This document shows positions 47,691 through 58,630 of a DNA stretch of 64,000 bases, piece by piece. Location of the stretch: NCBI GenBank assembly GCA_034231615.1, contig CM067309.1, forward strand, positions 35,615,750 to 35,679,749. Direction: 5' to 3'. This stretch comes from Meghimatium bilineatum (lineage: Eukaryota; Mollusca; Gastropoda; Stylommatophora; Philomycidae). The first letter of the stretch is position 1, and the number at the start of each line of letters is the position of its first letter. The position numbers and the translations under genes are program-made. The notes beneath the pieces are model-generated. The model was not told the DNA's origin, searched no databases, and was given only the letters and a program-made list of their open reading frames with translations.

Positions 47691-48255
47691 ACTGAAAAAA
47701 AACAAAACCACTACCTGAAGCTCAAATTGTCTAAAGAAAAAGCGTTTTTGTGCCAAATTCTACACGAGAACGCTGAATCGACACAAAAATGTTGGCCACC
47801 TCATGTCCATATTATACTTGTAAATCTTAGCTATGACATTGTTGACATTGTTATTTATTCTTTTGGATTCTGTCGAAGTGGTGGTACAATCCTCATTACA
47901 TACTCTTTACCATAACTTTTCCTCCCGTATGTTTTCCGAGTCAAACAGGGGAGCAAAGGAAAGTAACACTGCCAGATTTCATGCATACCGCATTAGGCGA
48001 ACGAGGACGACCTGGCGTATGGTTGGCTACACCACCTCGTGATCTTTGCTATTGATGAAACCTATGGAAGAACCGTTTAATTGTAGCATGTTTGAGATTG
48101 TAAAAATGTCAGAGCAAAATTCCTTCAAAATAAATGATAGCACAGCTCGTAACAACATTGCCATCTACATAATGGCACAGCTCGTAATATTGCTATCTAC
48201 AGCCACTAAGTCCATCATTTTTCCTATTTATAAGTGCTCTAGAAAACGTCGTAAT
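47691..48255. other. Intron 4 spacer with a SINE1 scrap
   Basis: A decayed SINE1 (+) is recognisable at about 47925-48040 ('ggggagcaaaggaaagtaac'). The rest is unassigned. Confidence 0.5.
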
Positions 48256-48269
48256 CAAACAAGAAAGCC

Positions 48270-48431
48270 CCGCCGAAGCCGGATGTGTCGGGCCATTGGA
48301 GCAAATTAAACGGCGACACAACGCATTTCCATTCTCTGGACTACATCCTGCTGGAAATCTAGAATGGATCATGGTCCTGCTACAAGAGAGATCGAGCAGG
48401 AGTTTGAGAATGAACGCTGAAGAAGACGAAG
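48270..48431 (+). mobile_element. SINE2 copy, full length, with TSD
   Basis: 'ccgccgaagccggatgtgtc' to a GAAGAAGACGAAG tail. TSD AAACAAGAAAGCC (48257-48269 and 48432-48444). Confidence 0.9.
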
Positions 48432-48482
48432 AAACAAGAAAGCCAGTGAAACATCTCAATCTAGAGCTGAAAGTAAACATTC

Positions 48483-48640
48483 TTCTTCTTCAGCGTTCAT
48501 TCTCAAACTCCCGTTGGATCTCTCTTGTAGCAGGACCATGGTCCTATTAGATTTCCAGCAGGATGTAGTCCAGAGAATGGAAATGCGTTGTGTCGCCGTT
48601 TTATTTGCGCCAATGGCCCGACACATCCGTCTTCGGCGGA
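48483..48640 (-). mobile_element. SINE2 copy, antisense, with TSD
   Basis: 'ttcttcttcagcgttcattc' to 'acacatccgtcttcggcgg'. TSD GAAAGTAAACATTC (48469-48482 and 48641-48654). Confidence 0.9.
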
Positions 48641-48914
48641 GAAAGTAAACATTCAACACCCGGCACATGGAACAAGTGTAACAAACGCGTACTATTTCGA
48701 GGTTCTATTTTAACCTTAACTCGCTGTGTCCTCGATTTATTTAACATTTCAATCTCACTATCCCTTATCTTCCCTGCCTCTTCATCCTCGTTTTCCCTTA
48801 AAACTATTACTTACATCTCGTTATCTACACAGTGTTTCTCTCACTCTCTATTCAGACGTTCTATTCATTCAGCCTCGCTAACCCCATCAGCATCTCTATT
48901 GCTTTAGCCAGTCT

Positions 48915-49165
48915 ATCCTTTCATTCAGTCTATCCCTCCAACCAGTCTATCCCTCCAACCAGTCTATCCCTCCAACCAGTCTATCCCCCAGCCAGTTTAT
49001 CACCCCAGCTAGTCTATACCTTCAAGCAATCTATCCTTCCAGCCAGTCTATCCCTTCAGCCATCCTATCCCTCTAGCCAGTCTATCCCTCCAGTCTATCC
49101 CCCAAGCCAGTCTATCCTCCAGCCAGTCTATCCCTTCAGCCAGTCTATACTGTCAGCCTCGCCAT
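48915..49165. repeat. About 17-bp repeat (cagtctatccctccaac)
   Basis: About 14 imperfect units; a (CT)n tract follows at 49221-49263. Confidence 0.93.
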
Positions 49166-49216
49166 CCCCTCCAACCTTTTTTCTCAGTCTTTAGCCTATA
49201 TTTATCCTGAATCTCT

Positions 49217-49267
<51 letters not shown>

Positions 49268-49336
49268 GTTTACAGTTTGGTTGCAGACTTCTCTAGCCTA
49301 CCAGTACGTCTTACGTTGACTCAACCATTATTCCAG

Positions 49337-49436
49337 ATGGCGCTGTCTCCTTATTTCCATGATGCTGCAGTAGTGGCCCTAGCGGTAGTAGCAGCCAGAG
49401 CACATAAACAAGAGCTGAAAGATTTCAGCGTTTTAG
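49337..49436 (+). CDS. Receptor guanylate cyclase-like gene, exon 5
   Basis: 33 codons plus one base, phase 0/1. Acceptor 'aaccattattccag' ends at 49336; it is the site whose phase fits exon 4. Other AGs at 49275 and 49286 do not fit. Reads MALSPYFHDAAVVALAVVAARAHKQELKDFSVL, the conserved 'yfhDAvxlxAlal' helix of ANF-receptor domains. Donor G|GTAACT at 49437. The last 13 bases of the exon and this donor are the first unit of a 13-fold tandem repeat in intron 5. Confidence 0.8.
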
Positions 49437-50012
49437 GTAACTAGAGCATGTGTATTTGCGTTTGTGTTTTCAGTGTTTCAGTGTTTTAGGTAACTAGAGT
49501 ATGTGTATTTGCGTTTGTGTTTTCAGTGTTTTATGTAACTAGATTATGTGTATTTGTGTCTGTGTTTTCAGTGTTTTAGGTAACTAGAGTATGTGTATTT
49601 GCGTCTGTGTTTTCAGTGTTTTAGGTAACAGAGCATATGTATTTGCGTTTGTGTTTTCAGCGTTTTAGGTAACTAGAGTATGTGTATTTGCGTTTGTTTT
49701 CAGTGTTTTAGGTAACTAGATCATATGTATTTGCGTTTGTGTTTTCAGTGTTTTAGGTAACTAGAGTATGTATATTTGCGTTTGTGTTTTCAGTGTTTTA
49801 GGTAACTAGAGTATGTGTATTTGCGTTTGTTTTCAGTGTTTTAGGTAACTAGAGTATGTGTATTTGCGTTTGTTTTATGTGTTTTAGGTAACTAGATCAT
49901 GTGTATTTGCGTTTGTGTTTTCAGTGTTTCAGTTAACTAGCATATGTGTATTTGCGTCTGTGTTTTCAGTGTTTCAGGTAACTAGATTATGTGTATTTGC
50001 GTCTGTGTTTTC
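49424..50012 (+). repeat. About 45-bp x13 array duplicating the exon 5 / intron 5 splice junction
   Basis: Each unit has TTTTCAG, then TGTTTTAG, then the donor-like GGTAACTAGA, then 'gtgtatttgcgtttgtgt'. Unit 1 is the real exon end. Most units keep both an acceptor-like CAG and the donor GTAACT. Lengths vary between 41 and 53 bp. Confidence 0.93.
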
Positions 50013-50029
50013 GCCTTTGTTTACATACT

Positions 50030-50385
50030 AAAACCACACAAAAAACCCACATAAATACGGCATATATAAACATTTATATAGTAAACCTAGAAAAAATAAG
50101 TAAAAATGCATGGATGTTTTTACATATCAAACCTAGAAAACACGAGTAAATCATGTATTAATATTTACATAGTAAATCTTGAAAACTGCATAAATTATAT
50201 ATGAATGTTTACATATTAAACCTAGAAAACATGACTTAATCATGTATGAATGTTTACATATTTAAAGACCTAGAAAACTAAATCATGACAAATGTTCACA
50301 TTAAACATAGAAAACATAACTGAATCATATGTTAATGTTTATATATATAACACCTAGCAAACATAACTAAATACTGAATGAGTAC
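50030..50385. repeat. Degenerate 45-bp repeat
   Basis: Repeated 'acctagaaaacatgact' and 'gtatgaatgtttacata', about seven diverged units. Confidence 0.8.
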
Positions 50386-50445
50386 ATATAACGGTTTATT
50401 TCGTAATGCAGAAATGTTACATTCATAACCTTTGACCTATTCACA

Positions 50446-50659
50446 GCTCCTCATTTAAAGACAGGTCCTATTGCAATTGACGACGCTGGAATCAGAAAAA
50501 GTACATACTCACTTGTTCAACAACAGAAGAACAGTCTGGTCAGAGTTGCTATAGTAACGCCTGAGCACATCCTTGTTCAGAAAGATGCAATAAAGTGGCC
50601 TGGGGGCACTGCACCTGTTTCAGAGTTGACCTGCGATGCTCCGGACAACACGTGCGCAG
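50446..50659 (+). CDS. Receptor guanylate cyclase-like gene, exon 6
   Basis: 71 codons, phase 1/1. Acceptor 'acctattcacag' ends at 50445; the donor is a weak G|GTCAGA at 50660. Reads APHLKTGPIAIDDAGIRKSTYSLVQQ...LVRVAIVTPEHILVQKDAIKWPGGTAPVSELTCDAPDNTCA. In receptor guanylate cyclases the 'G.v.id..GdR...Y.l' segment and the 'I.WPGG..P...P.C' motif close the extracellular domain just before the membrane. WPGG and the following Cys are present, which is the strongest family marker in this gene. Confidence 0.85.
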
Positions 50660-50689
50660 GTCAGATCCACAAATACCAAGTTATTCTTT

Positions 50690-51165
50690 TTTAATAAATT
50701 TTTATACCAACACTGTGCTACCAATGTCAAACATGGTCTTTAACAGCTTCGCAGCAAAGAAAAATTGTCACATGTGAAATGAAGTGTCTGATAAAAGCTG
50801 CAATGGTTACCAAACTAGATAAAATAAGAAATGAAGAAATTATGAAAAGAGTTGGTATAATATCATGTATCGAACATATTGAGAGACAGCAAGTAAAATG
50901 GTTCGATCACCTTATGAGAATGAAGCCAAACCAAATACCAATAAGAGCATATAATACAAGAATATCCGGGAGTAAAACCAGAGGTAGACCAAGAAAAAGG
51001 TGGATAGAAAACATTAAGATAACCTTGAACAAACATGGACTAAATGCACCCACGGCGACACATCTGGCCTTGAAACGACAGCTTAAGATACCATCCCTAC
51101 GCTTAACGGCAAGTGTGAATGCGATCAACAATCATTCACCTGGGGATAGACAATAGACAATTCTT
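50690..51165 (+). mobile_element. RTE-B/E-type LINE 3' end
   Basis: Decayed 'FYTNTVLPMSNM', then an open frame (50779-51156) with KVKWFDHLMRMKPNQIP, KTRGRPRKRWIENIKITLNKHGL. It starts about 40 bp after the exon 6 donor. Confidence 0.8.
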
Positions 51166-51360
51166 TTTTAAGCAAAACTCTAAAGAAAAGTAAAAACAAT
51201 CAACCCATAACCTCATATTTGTATCATTTCTAATGGCTCTAACAGGAACTTTCAACATTAATAAACAGTCAAACAGTAAATTAGTAAAAACAACTGTAGA
51301 CAAGGGGGAGATAAATGTGGTCATTGCGGACATGTTTTCATTGTTTTGTACTCCATACTA

Positions 51361-51540
51361 GCCGCGTAGCGCAGTGGTTAGCGCTCTGGCTTCGCATATG
51401 AGTGGTCCTGAGTTCATTCCCCAGTTGAGGTGGAAATGTTTCTAGGATGGCAAAGGCTCCCGGGTCGACCCAGCCTTAAATGGGTTCCGGATTAATCCGG
51501 GAAGTAAAGACTGCGAGGGAGAGGAGATGGCTACCGTCCT
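51361..51540 (+). mobile_element. tRNA-derived SINE
   Basis: Box A TAGCGCAGTGG at about 51366-51376 and a weaker box B (GAGTTCATTCCCC). The body has 'ggctcccgggtcgacccagc' and 'ggattaatccgggaagtaaa'. It joins directly to an RNase-H LINE fragment. Confidence 0.8.
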
Positions 51541-51795
51541 CATTTGCAGAGCCTCTACTTGCAGAACCACATGTGTACACGTGGACAGGCAGCACAGAGT
51601 GTCATACATATACTTCAAGAGTGTTCTGAGCATGAAACGCTGAGGCAGACATATTGGCCAGAGGAAACAACACTGGAATCAAAACTCTATGGGACACTGT
51701 ATGAACTACAAAAGACAGTGAGTTTTATTCAGGAGACAGAATTACAGATACAGACATGTTTCAAGTGAACGAAAGAAGAAGAAAAAGAAGTAGGA
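51541..51795 (+). mobile_element. RNase-H LINE 3' end
   Basis: CTRGQAAQSVIHILQECSEHETLRQTYWPEE...ELQKTVSFIQETELQI. The 3' end 'agtgaacgaaagaagaagaa' is like 30700-30955. Confidence 0.8.
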
Positions 51796-51929
51796 ATTCA
51801 GTGAAAAAGAGGTTAACTTTATCACACCTTAACGATTTTTCACACAAGAAAAGCATCATCACATATCGTAGCAGAAAAGCGGGAATTACATACAAAAAAG
51901 AACAAATGACCTTTTTTTGAGATAAAACC

Positions 51930-52022
51930 CGCTGGTTCAACACGCTGGTTCAACACGCTGGTTCAACACGCTGGTTTAACACGCTGGTTCAACACGCTGG
52001 TTCAACACGCTGGTTCAACACA
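51930..52022. repeat. 14-bp minisatellite (CACGCTGGTTCAAC), 7 units
   Basis: Near-perfect units; one CTGGTTTAAC variant. Confidence 0.95.
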
Positions 52023-52440
52023 TACTTACATTCCAACTTTTTATCAAATCTTGTTGTAAACATGGTTAATCTAATCGGAGATATAAAAGGTAGCTAAGAC
52101 TGCTTTCAGATGCGTCGATCTGCGTGCTACGCACTGAGTTGATAACCCTCGGGGGGGGGGGGGGGAGAGAAGAGGGAACTCTTAGTATGTAGCGCGCAGA
52201 TCAATGCACCCGACAGCAGATTGGTTGAATCTAGCGATTGTTAGCGATTGTAAAATGCTTCTTTATCGACATTTTGTTTCGTTAAATAATTAATTGATTT
52301 AGTTAGTTAATTAGTTAGTTAGTCACCGGATCATCATCCCTGCAAACTGGACACGCCCATAGTTGCTCCGATCTCTTCTTGAGTGCATCCGCCATTACAC
52401 TTTTGCTGACAGTACCGGTCCTATGTTGGTTGATCATCGT
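52023..52440. other. Intron 6 spacer
   Basis: Poly-G run at 52153-52165. Nothing else recognised. Confidence 0.5.
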
Positions 52441-52790
52441 TATTCTGCGGAAGAATGATCGAAAATAAGACCAATGTGTACGTAAGAAATAAAGTAGAGA
52501 TGTGTTCAGGTGTTCAGGAGCCATTGCTTTCAATAGTGAAACGACGAAAACTAGCATGGTTTGGACATGTATTCAGGCACGATTCCTTGTCAAAAACAAT
52601 ACTGCAGGGAACTGTCGAGGGTGGAAGAAGCAGAGGAGGACAAATAAAGTCATGGACAGACAACATCAAGGAATGGACAGGGCAAGATATGTCCACACTC
52701 ATCCGCATCGCTGAGGATAGAATTCGCTGGAGGACTCTGTGTGCTGAAGCATCCAATGTGGTACCCCTACGACCCTGAAGGGTTACGGGT
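52441..52790 (+). mobile_element. LINE C-terminus with open frame
   Basis: VKRRKLAWFGHVFRHDSLSK, TVEGGRSRGGQIKSW, TDNIKEWTGQDMSTLIRIAEDRIRWR: a C-terminal LINE domain. Related antisense sequence is at 58255-58420. Confidence 0.8.
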
Positions 52791-52907
52791 TTATTGATTG
52801 ATAATCGAAAATGATTTTGTGAAATGGGAGAAGTAGGTGTATATATGGTTTTAAAACGTACTGTAATACCTTCCACGAAATGATAATGCTGCCATCTTGT
52901 TCTACAG

Positions 52908-52989
52908 ATGTTACCGGGGTTGTTGTGGGTGCAGTTGTCGGATTCCTATGTGTACTCGCTCTTCTGGCGGCAGTGCTTATCTACTACAA
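52908..52989 (+). CDS. Receptor guanylate cyclase-like gene, exon 7 (transmembrane helix)
   Basis: 27 codons, phase 1/2. Acceptor 'tcttgttctacag' ends at 52907. Reads DVTGVVVGAVVGFLCVLALLAAVLIYYK, a single hydrophobic helix of about 22 residues followed by a basic stop-transfer signal. The donor CAA|GTTGGT is weak but is the only one that keeps phase with exon 8 (K-KRLHQR). GTT/GAT triplet repeats begin directly after it. Confidence 0.82.
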
Positions 52990-52994
52990 GTTGG

Positions 52995-53290
52995 TAGTTT
53001 TTCTGTTGTTGTAGTTGTAGTTGTTGTTGTTGTTGTGAGGATGATGAGGATTGTGAGTGTAGTGATGAAGATTATGAGGATGATGGCATTTGTTGCAATG
53101 ATGATCATGATTATGTAGGAATTATGTTGGTGATGATGATGGTGGTGGTTGTTGTGATGATGAGGATGATGATGATTGATGGTGGTGGTTTTGAGAATCA
53201 TGATGATGATGATAATAATGGCGTAGATGATGTTGACGTTGGTGGTGGTGATGATGATCATGATGGTGGTGGTTGTGGCTGTAATGATGG
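52995..53290. repeat. (GTT)n and GAT-rich triplet repeats
   Basis: (TTG)n at 53000-53040, then GATGAT/GGTGGT mixtures. Open frames on both strands are low complexity. Confidence 0.9.
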
Positions 53291-53559
53291 TGTTAGCGAC
53301 GGCTAAAATAGTTTTGCAAAATGATTGAGTTCCCAACATCTGATATGCCTATGTCAGAGCATATAGTCAATGCTCAGTAAGAACGATCACTTAAAAAGTC
53401 TTACACTTAAACAGGCATGGAACAGGGAAACGGCACATCGACCAAAGAACTTGAACTAGAAAAGCAAGGGAAACAACACCAGCAAACAACAGCAGTACTA
53501 TGAACACGAACAGGAATTGTCCTTTGAAGAAACTGTGAATCATCATCAAGTGACATATT

Positions 53560-54120
53560 CTTTCCAGAACGTAGTCTTTCCTATGGATCTCTTGAATTCT
53601 CCCCAGTCTTGAGCAATTTGTTCTGCATCTTTCAGTGACATTCTTAAATGTCTTGTCCAACGGCGTCTTGGTCGGCATTTTCCCCTGTTGCCTTCTATCA
53701 TCCCCGCCAGTAACACTCTCTCCATGCCATCGTGTCTCTTAATATGACCGAAAAAAAACTAGCTTTTTCTTTAATATGGTGTTCAGAAGCCAGCTTTCCT
53801 TGACGTTAATTGTTCGTAACACCTCCTGGTTTGTTTTCTTCGCTGTCCATGGTAATCTCAGAACTCTTCTATAACACTTTAATTCAAATGATGTTATTAT
53901 CTTGGACACTGTTTTATTTAGTGTCCATGCTTCGCATCCATATGTCGCCACAGAAAATACACATGTTCTTAGTAAACACAATTTGGTTCTTATGTTAGTA
54001 CCTTGCCATAGTTTCTTTATCTGTTTTAATTTTGCCAGCGCCATTGCAGTTCTTCTCTTGATCTCAACTGCGCAGTCCCCCGCATTGTTGATATTAGTAA
54101 CTGTGAATACTGCCACGGAA
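53560..54120 (-). mobile_element. RTE-like LINE C-terminus, antisense
   Basis: Minus-strand open frame at 53739-54116: GDCAVEIKRRTAMALAKLKQI, KLCLLRTCVFSVATYGCEAW, FELKCYRRVLRLPWTAKKTN. It is followed by HDGMERVLLAGMIEGNRGK and QEIHRKDYVLE. Confidence 0.87.
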
Positions 54121-54493
54121 ATAGTGGGTTGCTCAGAATGCGATGTTGATGACGTGAAGGAGTGGTTGTTGTGTGATAAAAACGATCAAATGTTTGAGAT
54201 AATGAAAGATAATAAGATTGCCAAGGGTGTCATGAACGTACAACAAGGTGATAACGAAGACATGATGACACCGGGGGAGAGACAGAAGATACACATATTC
54301 ATACACACGGGGTAACTGTTATACAAATCTCTAAAGTGAATCAAGCGACAAACTGAATGCGACACTGTACAACTTCTTTCCCCCAAACGCACGCGGGACC
54401 TTGCTGCGCGTGCTTCTACGTCACTACGTAAGCGTGCTACTACGTCAAGGCGACGCACTCTTCTCGAGATCTTCAAGTGATATACATATATTT
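54121..54493. other. No recognisable gene (intron 7)
   Basis: Moderately GC-rich sequence at 54360-54470 without an identified motif. Confidence 0.45.
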
Positions 54494-54501
54494 ATTGATA
54501 A

Positions 54502-54777
54502 CGCCCGTGTGTTGCCGGGGCCCTAAAGGGGAACAAAGAATAGCAACACAGTTTACCTTCCATACATGTCGTAAAAGGATATTAAGGGGGTTATGGGATG
54601 GAGTTGGCGGTCCCATCCCGTATATGGTCAGTGACCCAAAGCCATGCTGAAGTCGGATGTGACAGGCCTAAAGGCGCAGAAATCGCAGCAATGATGTAAA
54701 CCATCACACAACGAATTCCATTTTTCAGACTACATCCTGCTAATCTGCAGGAGTTTGAGAACGAACGCAGAAGAAGA
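54502..54777 (+). mobile_element. SINE1 copy, full length
   Basis: 'cgcccgtgtgttgccggggc' to a GAAGAAG tail. TSD ATTGATAA (54494-54501 and 54778-54785). Confidence 0.88.
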
Positions 54778-55033
54778 ATTGATAAGCTTTTATTGTAAAG
54801 AAATTATTCAATTGATTTGCGTATTTACATACAAATGTACGAGTACAATGCATTACTATACATATGTGCTATTTATGTAAATTTTACATATTTTTACAGT
54901 ACTGTAGTGTATGTAGTTTATTTGCAATACATAGTTGCTTACATATTACTGTACTTATTTTATCAATAAAATTCCGTTAATTTCACCGTATGATTGTATG
55001 TATGTACACTGTTTTGCTTCATTCCTGTGCTAT

Positions 55034-55180
55034 ACCAATTATCCGAATTTTCGATCATCAGAATCGGTCGATCCGCCATTAATTCGGATAGTCGGATTTC
55101 GACTATATATTTATATCTCTGATTATCCGAATTAATTTAGGATCGGTCTATTCGGATAATCGAAAATTCGGATAATTGGT
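55034..55180. mobile_element. 147-bp MITE, ACCAATTATCCGAATTTTCG ends
   Basis: The left ACCAATTATCCGAATTTTCG is the exact reverse complement of the right end. The internal TTATCCGAA motifs recall pogo/Tigger-type non-autonomous elements (inference). Confidence 0.7.
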
Positions 55181-55189
55181 TACAACAGA

Positions 55190-55745
55190 CTTAAACTAGT
55201 GATAGAATTAACATACCTATGAGGTAGTATAGCAACAGACAGCAAGCGCAGTAAAGAAATACACAATATATGCAGTAAAGCATACAAAACCGTAGGGCTA
55301 ATGACACCAATCTCCAGGTAAATTTAAACACCAAAATAACACTATTCAAAACGATTATTATGCCAACGCTATGCTACCAAAGCCAAACATGGACAACGAC
55401 CGCACAAGACAAACGTAAACTAGTGACAGCTGAAATGGAATGCATACGCAGAATCCTAGGAATATCGCTAAGAGACAGCGAGGAATGAGGATATTAGACA
55501 AAGAACCGGCACCACTCCAATTTATTAAGAGGCAACAGATAAAATGGTTTGCAGACATCAGCAGACTGCCACAGCAAGCTATGTTATACAGATACAGCGA
55601 AGGCAGACCTAGAGGCCGACCACGAAAACAATGGAACACCGAAATAAAAGAGGCGATAAATTCCACAATATACTCAGCATATACGAGGGGCCATCTCCAG
55701 AAAACTCTTCTACCCCTGACGAAGAAAGGCAACAAAGGTTTAGCG
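55190..55745 (+). mobile_element. RTE-B LINE 3' end, sense
   Basis: Decayed YANAMLPKPNMDN, then an open frame (55440-55763) with [53 protein letters not shown]. It ends GCGAATAGACAG and runs into an (ACAG)n tract. Confidence 0.88.
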
Positions 55746-55920
55746 AATAGACAGACAGACTGACTGATTGACAGACAAGCAGACAGACAGACTGACTGAC
55801 TGACAGACAGACAGACAGACCAGAACAGTACCAGGACCAGACCAGACAAGGACCAGACAGACAGACAGACCTAACAGACAGACAGACCTAACAGACATAC
55901 CAGACAGACAGACAGATCAT
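55746..55920. repeat. (ACAG)n/(ACTG)n array at LINE-B tail
   Basis: Continuous with the LINE tail; contains ACAGACAG, ACTGACTG and 'accagacagacag' variants. Confidence 0.93.
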
Positions 55921-56062
55921 GAAATTGTCAACATAGTTATCCTTAAGTATCCGGGGTCAACACAAACTGATAGCAGACACTGCATGTTCCATGTGCTGTT
56001 TGAAGTAATGTCCGCACCAAATAACTGTAGGGATGAAACAAAGATATCATTTCTCCTTTCAG

Positions 56063-56198
56063 AAAAAGACTACATCAGCGTATCGCCAAAGAAAAAGACT
56101 GGATGATAGATGACAAGGATGTCAAGAGACGAAAAGTCAAGGCTGCTCTAGGGAACGGCGCCCCATCTGAAAGTATGAAGCGGCGACTTGTCAGAATG
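56063..56198 (+). CDS. Receptor guanylate cyclase-like gene, exon 8 (juxtamembrane)
   Basis: 45 codons, phase 2/0. Acceptor 'atttctcctttcag' ends at 56062; donor ATG|GTAAAG is at 56199. Reads KRLHQRIAKEKDWMIDDKDVKRRKVKAALGNGAPSESMKRRLVRM. The basic stretch after the TM helix and a 'W-I-x-x-x-D' element match the cytoplasmic juxtamembrane region of receptor guanylate cyclases, upstream of the kinase-homology domain. Confidence 0.78.
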
Positions 56199-56640
56199 GT
56201 AAAGTTATTTTCTTGTTTGTCAGTTTATTTATGTTACTGTACGAGGAAAGGAGGGGGAGGCGGGGTAGGTAGGTGGGTATCAACTTAGGCGATACGATCC
56301 CCATAGGAACCATACCATATTTTCTGGCAGGGTAGGGCACGAAGCAAACTATTGATATTGATGACGGGGCAGTGCCTTTTTAAAAAATTTAAAAAAAACA
56401 ACACACACTTAGACCGTGACCAGTCGCCAATATAAGACGAACCAACAAAATCCAAACAAGTCTTTTGATATGCTTTTTATTTATTTCCGTGATTTTCGTT
56501 GGTGATGGTGATAATGATGGTGATGATGATGATGATGGTGATATCATCACTTGAAGGTGATGTCTCCTGAGTATGAAAGAAAACTCAGGAACCTCCCCAT
56601 TACACATAGGAAGCAAGAGCTAATTGCTCGTAATTTCTGT
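56199..56640. other. Intron 8 spacer, short GAT-rich tract
   Basis: GATGGTGAT-type triplets at 56500-56545; otherwise nothing recognised. Confidence 0.5.
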
Positions 56641-57130
56641 GTTTCACAAACAAATATATGATTACTTGATGATATGATTTCTTGATTATATGATCACTTG
56701 ATATGATTTCCTGATGATATGATTTCTTGATGATATGATTTCTTAATGGTATGATTTCTTGATGATATGCTATCTTGATGATATGCTCTCTTGATGATAT
56801 AATTTCTTGATGATATGATTTCTTGATGATATGATTTCTTAATGGTATGATTTCTTGATGATATGATGCACTTTGATGATATAATTTCTTGAAGATATGA
56901 TTTCTTGATGATATGATTTCTTAATGGTATGATTTCTTGATGATATGCTCTCTTGATGATATAATTTCTTGATGCTATGATTTCTTGATGATATGATGCA
57001 CTTTGATGATATAATTTCTTGAAGATATGATTTCTTGATGATACGATTACTTGGCGATATGATTACTTGGTGATATGATAACTTGATGATATGATTACTT
57101 GACAATATGATTACGTGATGATATGATCAC
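56641..57130. repeat. About 18-bp minisatellite (gatgatatgatttcttgat)
   Basis: About 27 imperfect units. A larger block of about 110-120 bp, including 'gatgcactttgatgatataa', occurs twice (about 56870 and 56998). Confidence 0.95.
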
Positions 57131-57149
57131 TTAAGGGTATTATTACGCG

Positions 57150-57415
57150 TCCTTCTGCATTCGTTCTCAAACTTCTGCACTTTAGTATGGTGTAGTCCAG
57201 AATGTATTGTGGCATGGGGAACAGCCTGCTGCGATATCTGCACCTTTCGGCCCGACATATCCAACATCAGAATGACTTCAATATCAATTTAACCTTTTAT
57301 GGGATGGGACACCCAACTCATCGCCAAAACATCATTAGTCGCCTCCTATGACATACATTGCATGTAATAGTGTTGATATTCTTTGCTTTTTTTTTCATCG
57401 GACCCCCCGGCAAAT
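57150..57415 (-). mobile_element. SINE1 copy, antisense
   Basis: 'cattcgttctcaaacttctg' to 'cggaccccccggcaaatg', diverged. Confidence 0.8.
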
Positions 57416-58220
57416 GTATGTTCATACTGGAGACGGAAGATGAAATCTGAGACCCCGTGTGAAAGCTGACGTCTTGAAGACCATCTCCTTACTGAAGACA
57501 AAAGATGATCTCGTAGGCCCTGTGTACAATCTGACGTCTGGAAGCCCGTCTACTTACCTTGACATCTTTAATCACAAATGCAAAAAGTCACATGGTTTCT
57601 AAATAAACAAAACTGACCCTAGAGCCTAAGAACATTCTAGAATTTGCTCAAGAAATGTTGTATCAACCCCCCCCCCCCCCACCCCCACACTCCACCCTCC
57701 CGATATACGCGACCTTTCACGCCTGAGAACTTTCACATTTTCCGTAAATATGAAAGACTATAAATATCCCCCAAAATGAATGATGGATTATTTTCTATAG
57801 ATTCTTGCCCATCTCTTGCAAGCATGATACAGCATTCATACAGTTAATCAAGATGGTTTCTCTAGCCCAGGATCTCATGTAAGGTCCAAATTTAGGAAAC
57901 ATTTTTAAAATTTAGGAAACATTTTTAAAAATAATATTCGGTCAATCCGGAAAAATAAGATCCATAAATATTGTACCACCCCTGCCCTTCCGTGCATGGT
58001 TAAAAATGAAGTGTGAATAAAATCAGACGGGATTTCTCAGAGCGGAAATCAATTATGATGGGCAGGAGTCAGGTTCCAGGATGGGTAACAATATAATAAA
58101 TTACTAGAGCATGGGATAGATTGTCTGGGTACCAGAATGAGTTAATATGTAGATGTGTAGTACTGGTCGTGTATATTTCAGTTGGTGTGATATTTAAATG
58201 AGCTTGACCAGTCCTAGTTT
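57416..58220. other. No recognisable gene (intron 8)
   Basis: C-run at 57667-57682. Small direct repeats such as 'atttaggaaacatttttaaa' (two copies near 57890-57930). Confidence 0.5.
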
Positions 58221-58254
58221 TCAGCCACTGGTGATGTACAAGATAGTGAGAACA

Positions 58255-58425
58255 TGTCGACATGTACAGTCTTTGATGGTGTCTCTCCATTATTTTATGA
58301 TACCTCCTCTGCTTCTTCCACCTTCAACTGTTCACTGTAGTGTCATTTTTTTTTTACAAGGAATCATGTCGGCATACATGTCCAAACCATGCAATTTTCG
58401 TCGTTTTATTGTAGAAAGTAATGGT
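58255..58425 (-). mobile_element. LINE C-terminus scrap, antisense
   Basis: Minus-strand KRRKLHGLDM... and TVEGGRSRGGIIK match 52441-52790. Confidence 0.7.
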
Positions 58426-58590
58426 ACTTGTAGATCTGCATACATCTCTATTTTACTGTAGAAAGTAATGGTACTTGTACCTGCACACATCTCTATTTTA
58501 CTGTAGAAAGTAATGGTACTTGTAGATCTGCATACATCTCTATTTTACTGTAGAAAGTAATGGTACCTGTAGATCTGCATACATCACTAT
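58425..58590. repeat. 48-bp repeat, 3-4 units
   Basis: 'tgtagaaagtaatggtactt' and 'gatctgcatacatctctatt' recur. Confidence 0.93.
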
Positions 58591-58630
58591 ATTTTATTTC
58601 TTACGTACACATTTGTCATATGCTCTATAT

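Noticed and set aside
49276-49436. Longer exon 5 starting at 49276 or 49287
   Set aside because: Those acceptors are out of phase with exon 4; 49337 fits and has a good branch/pyrimidine context.
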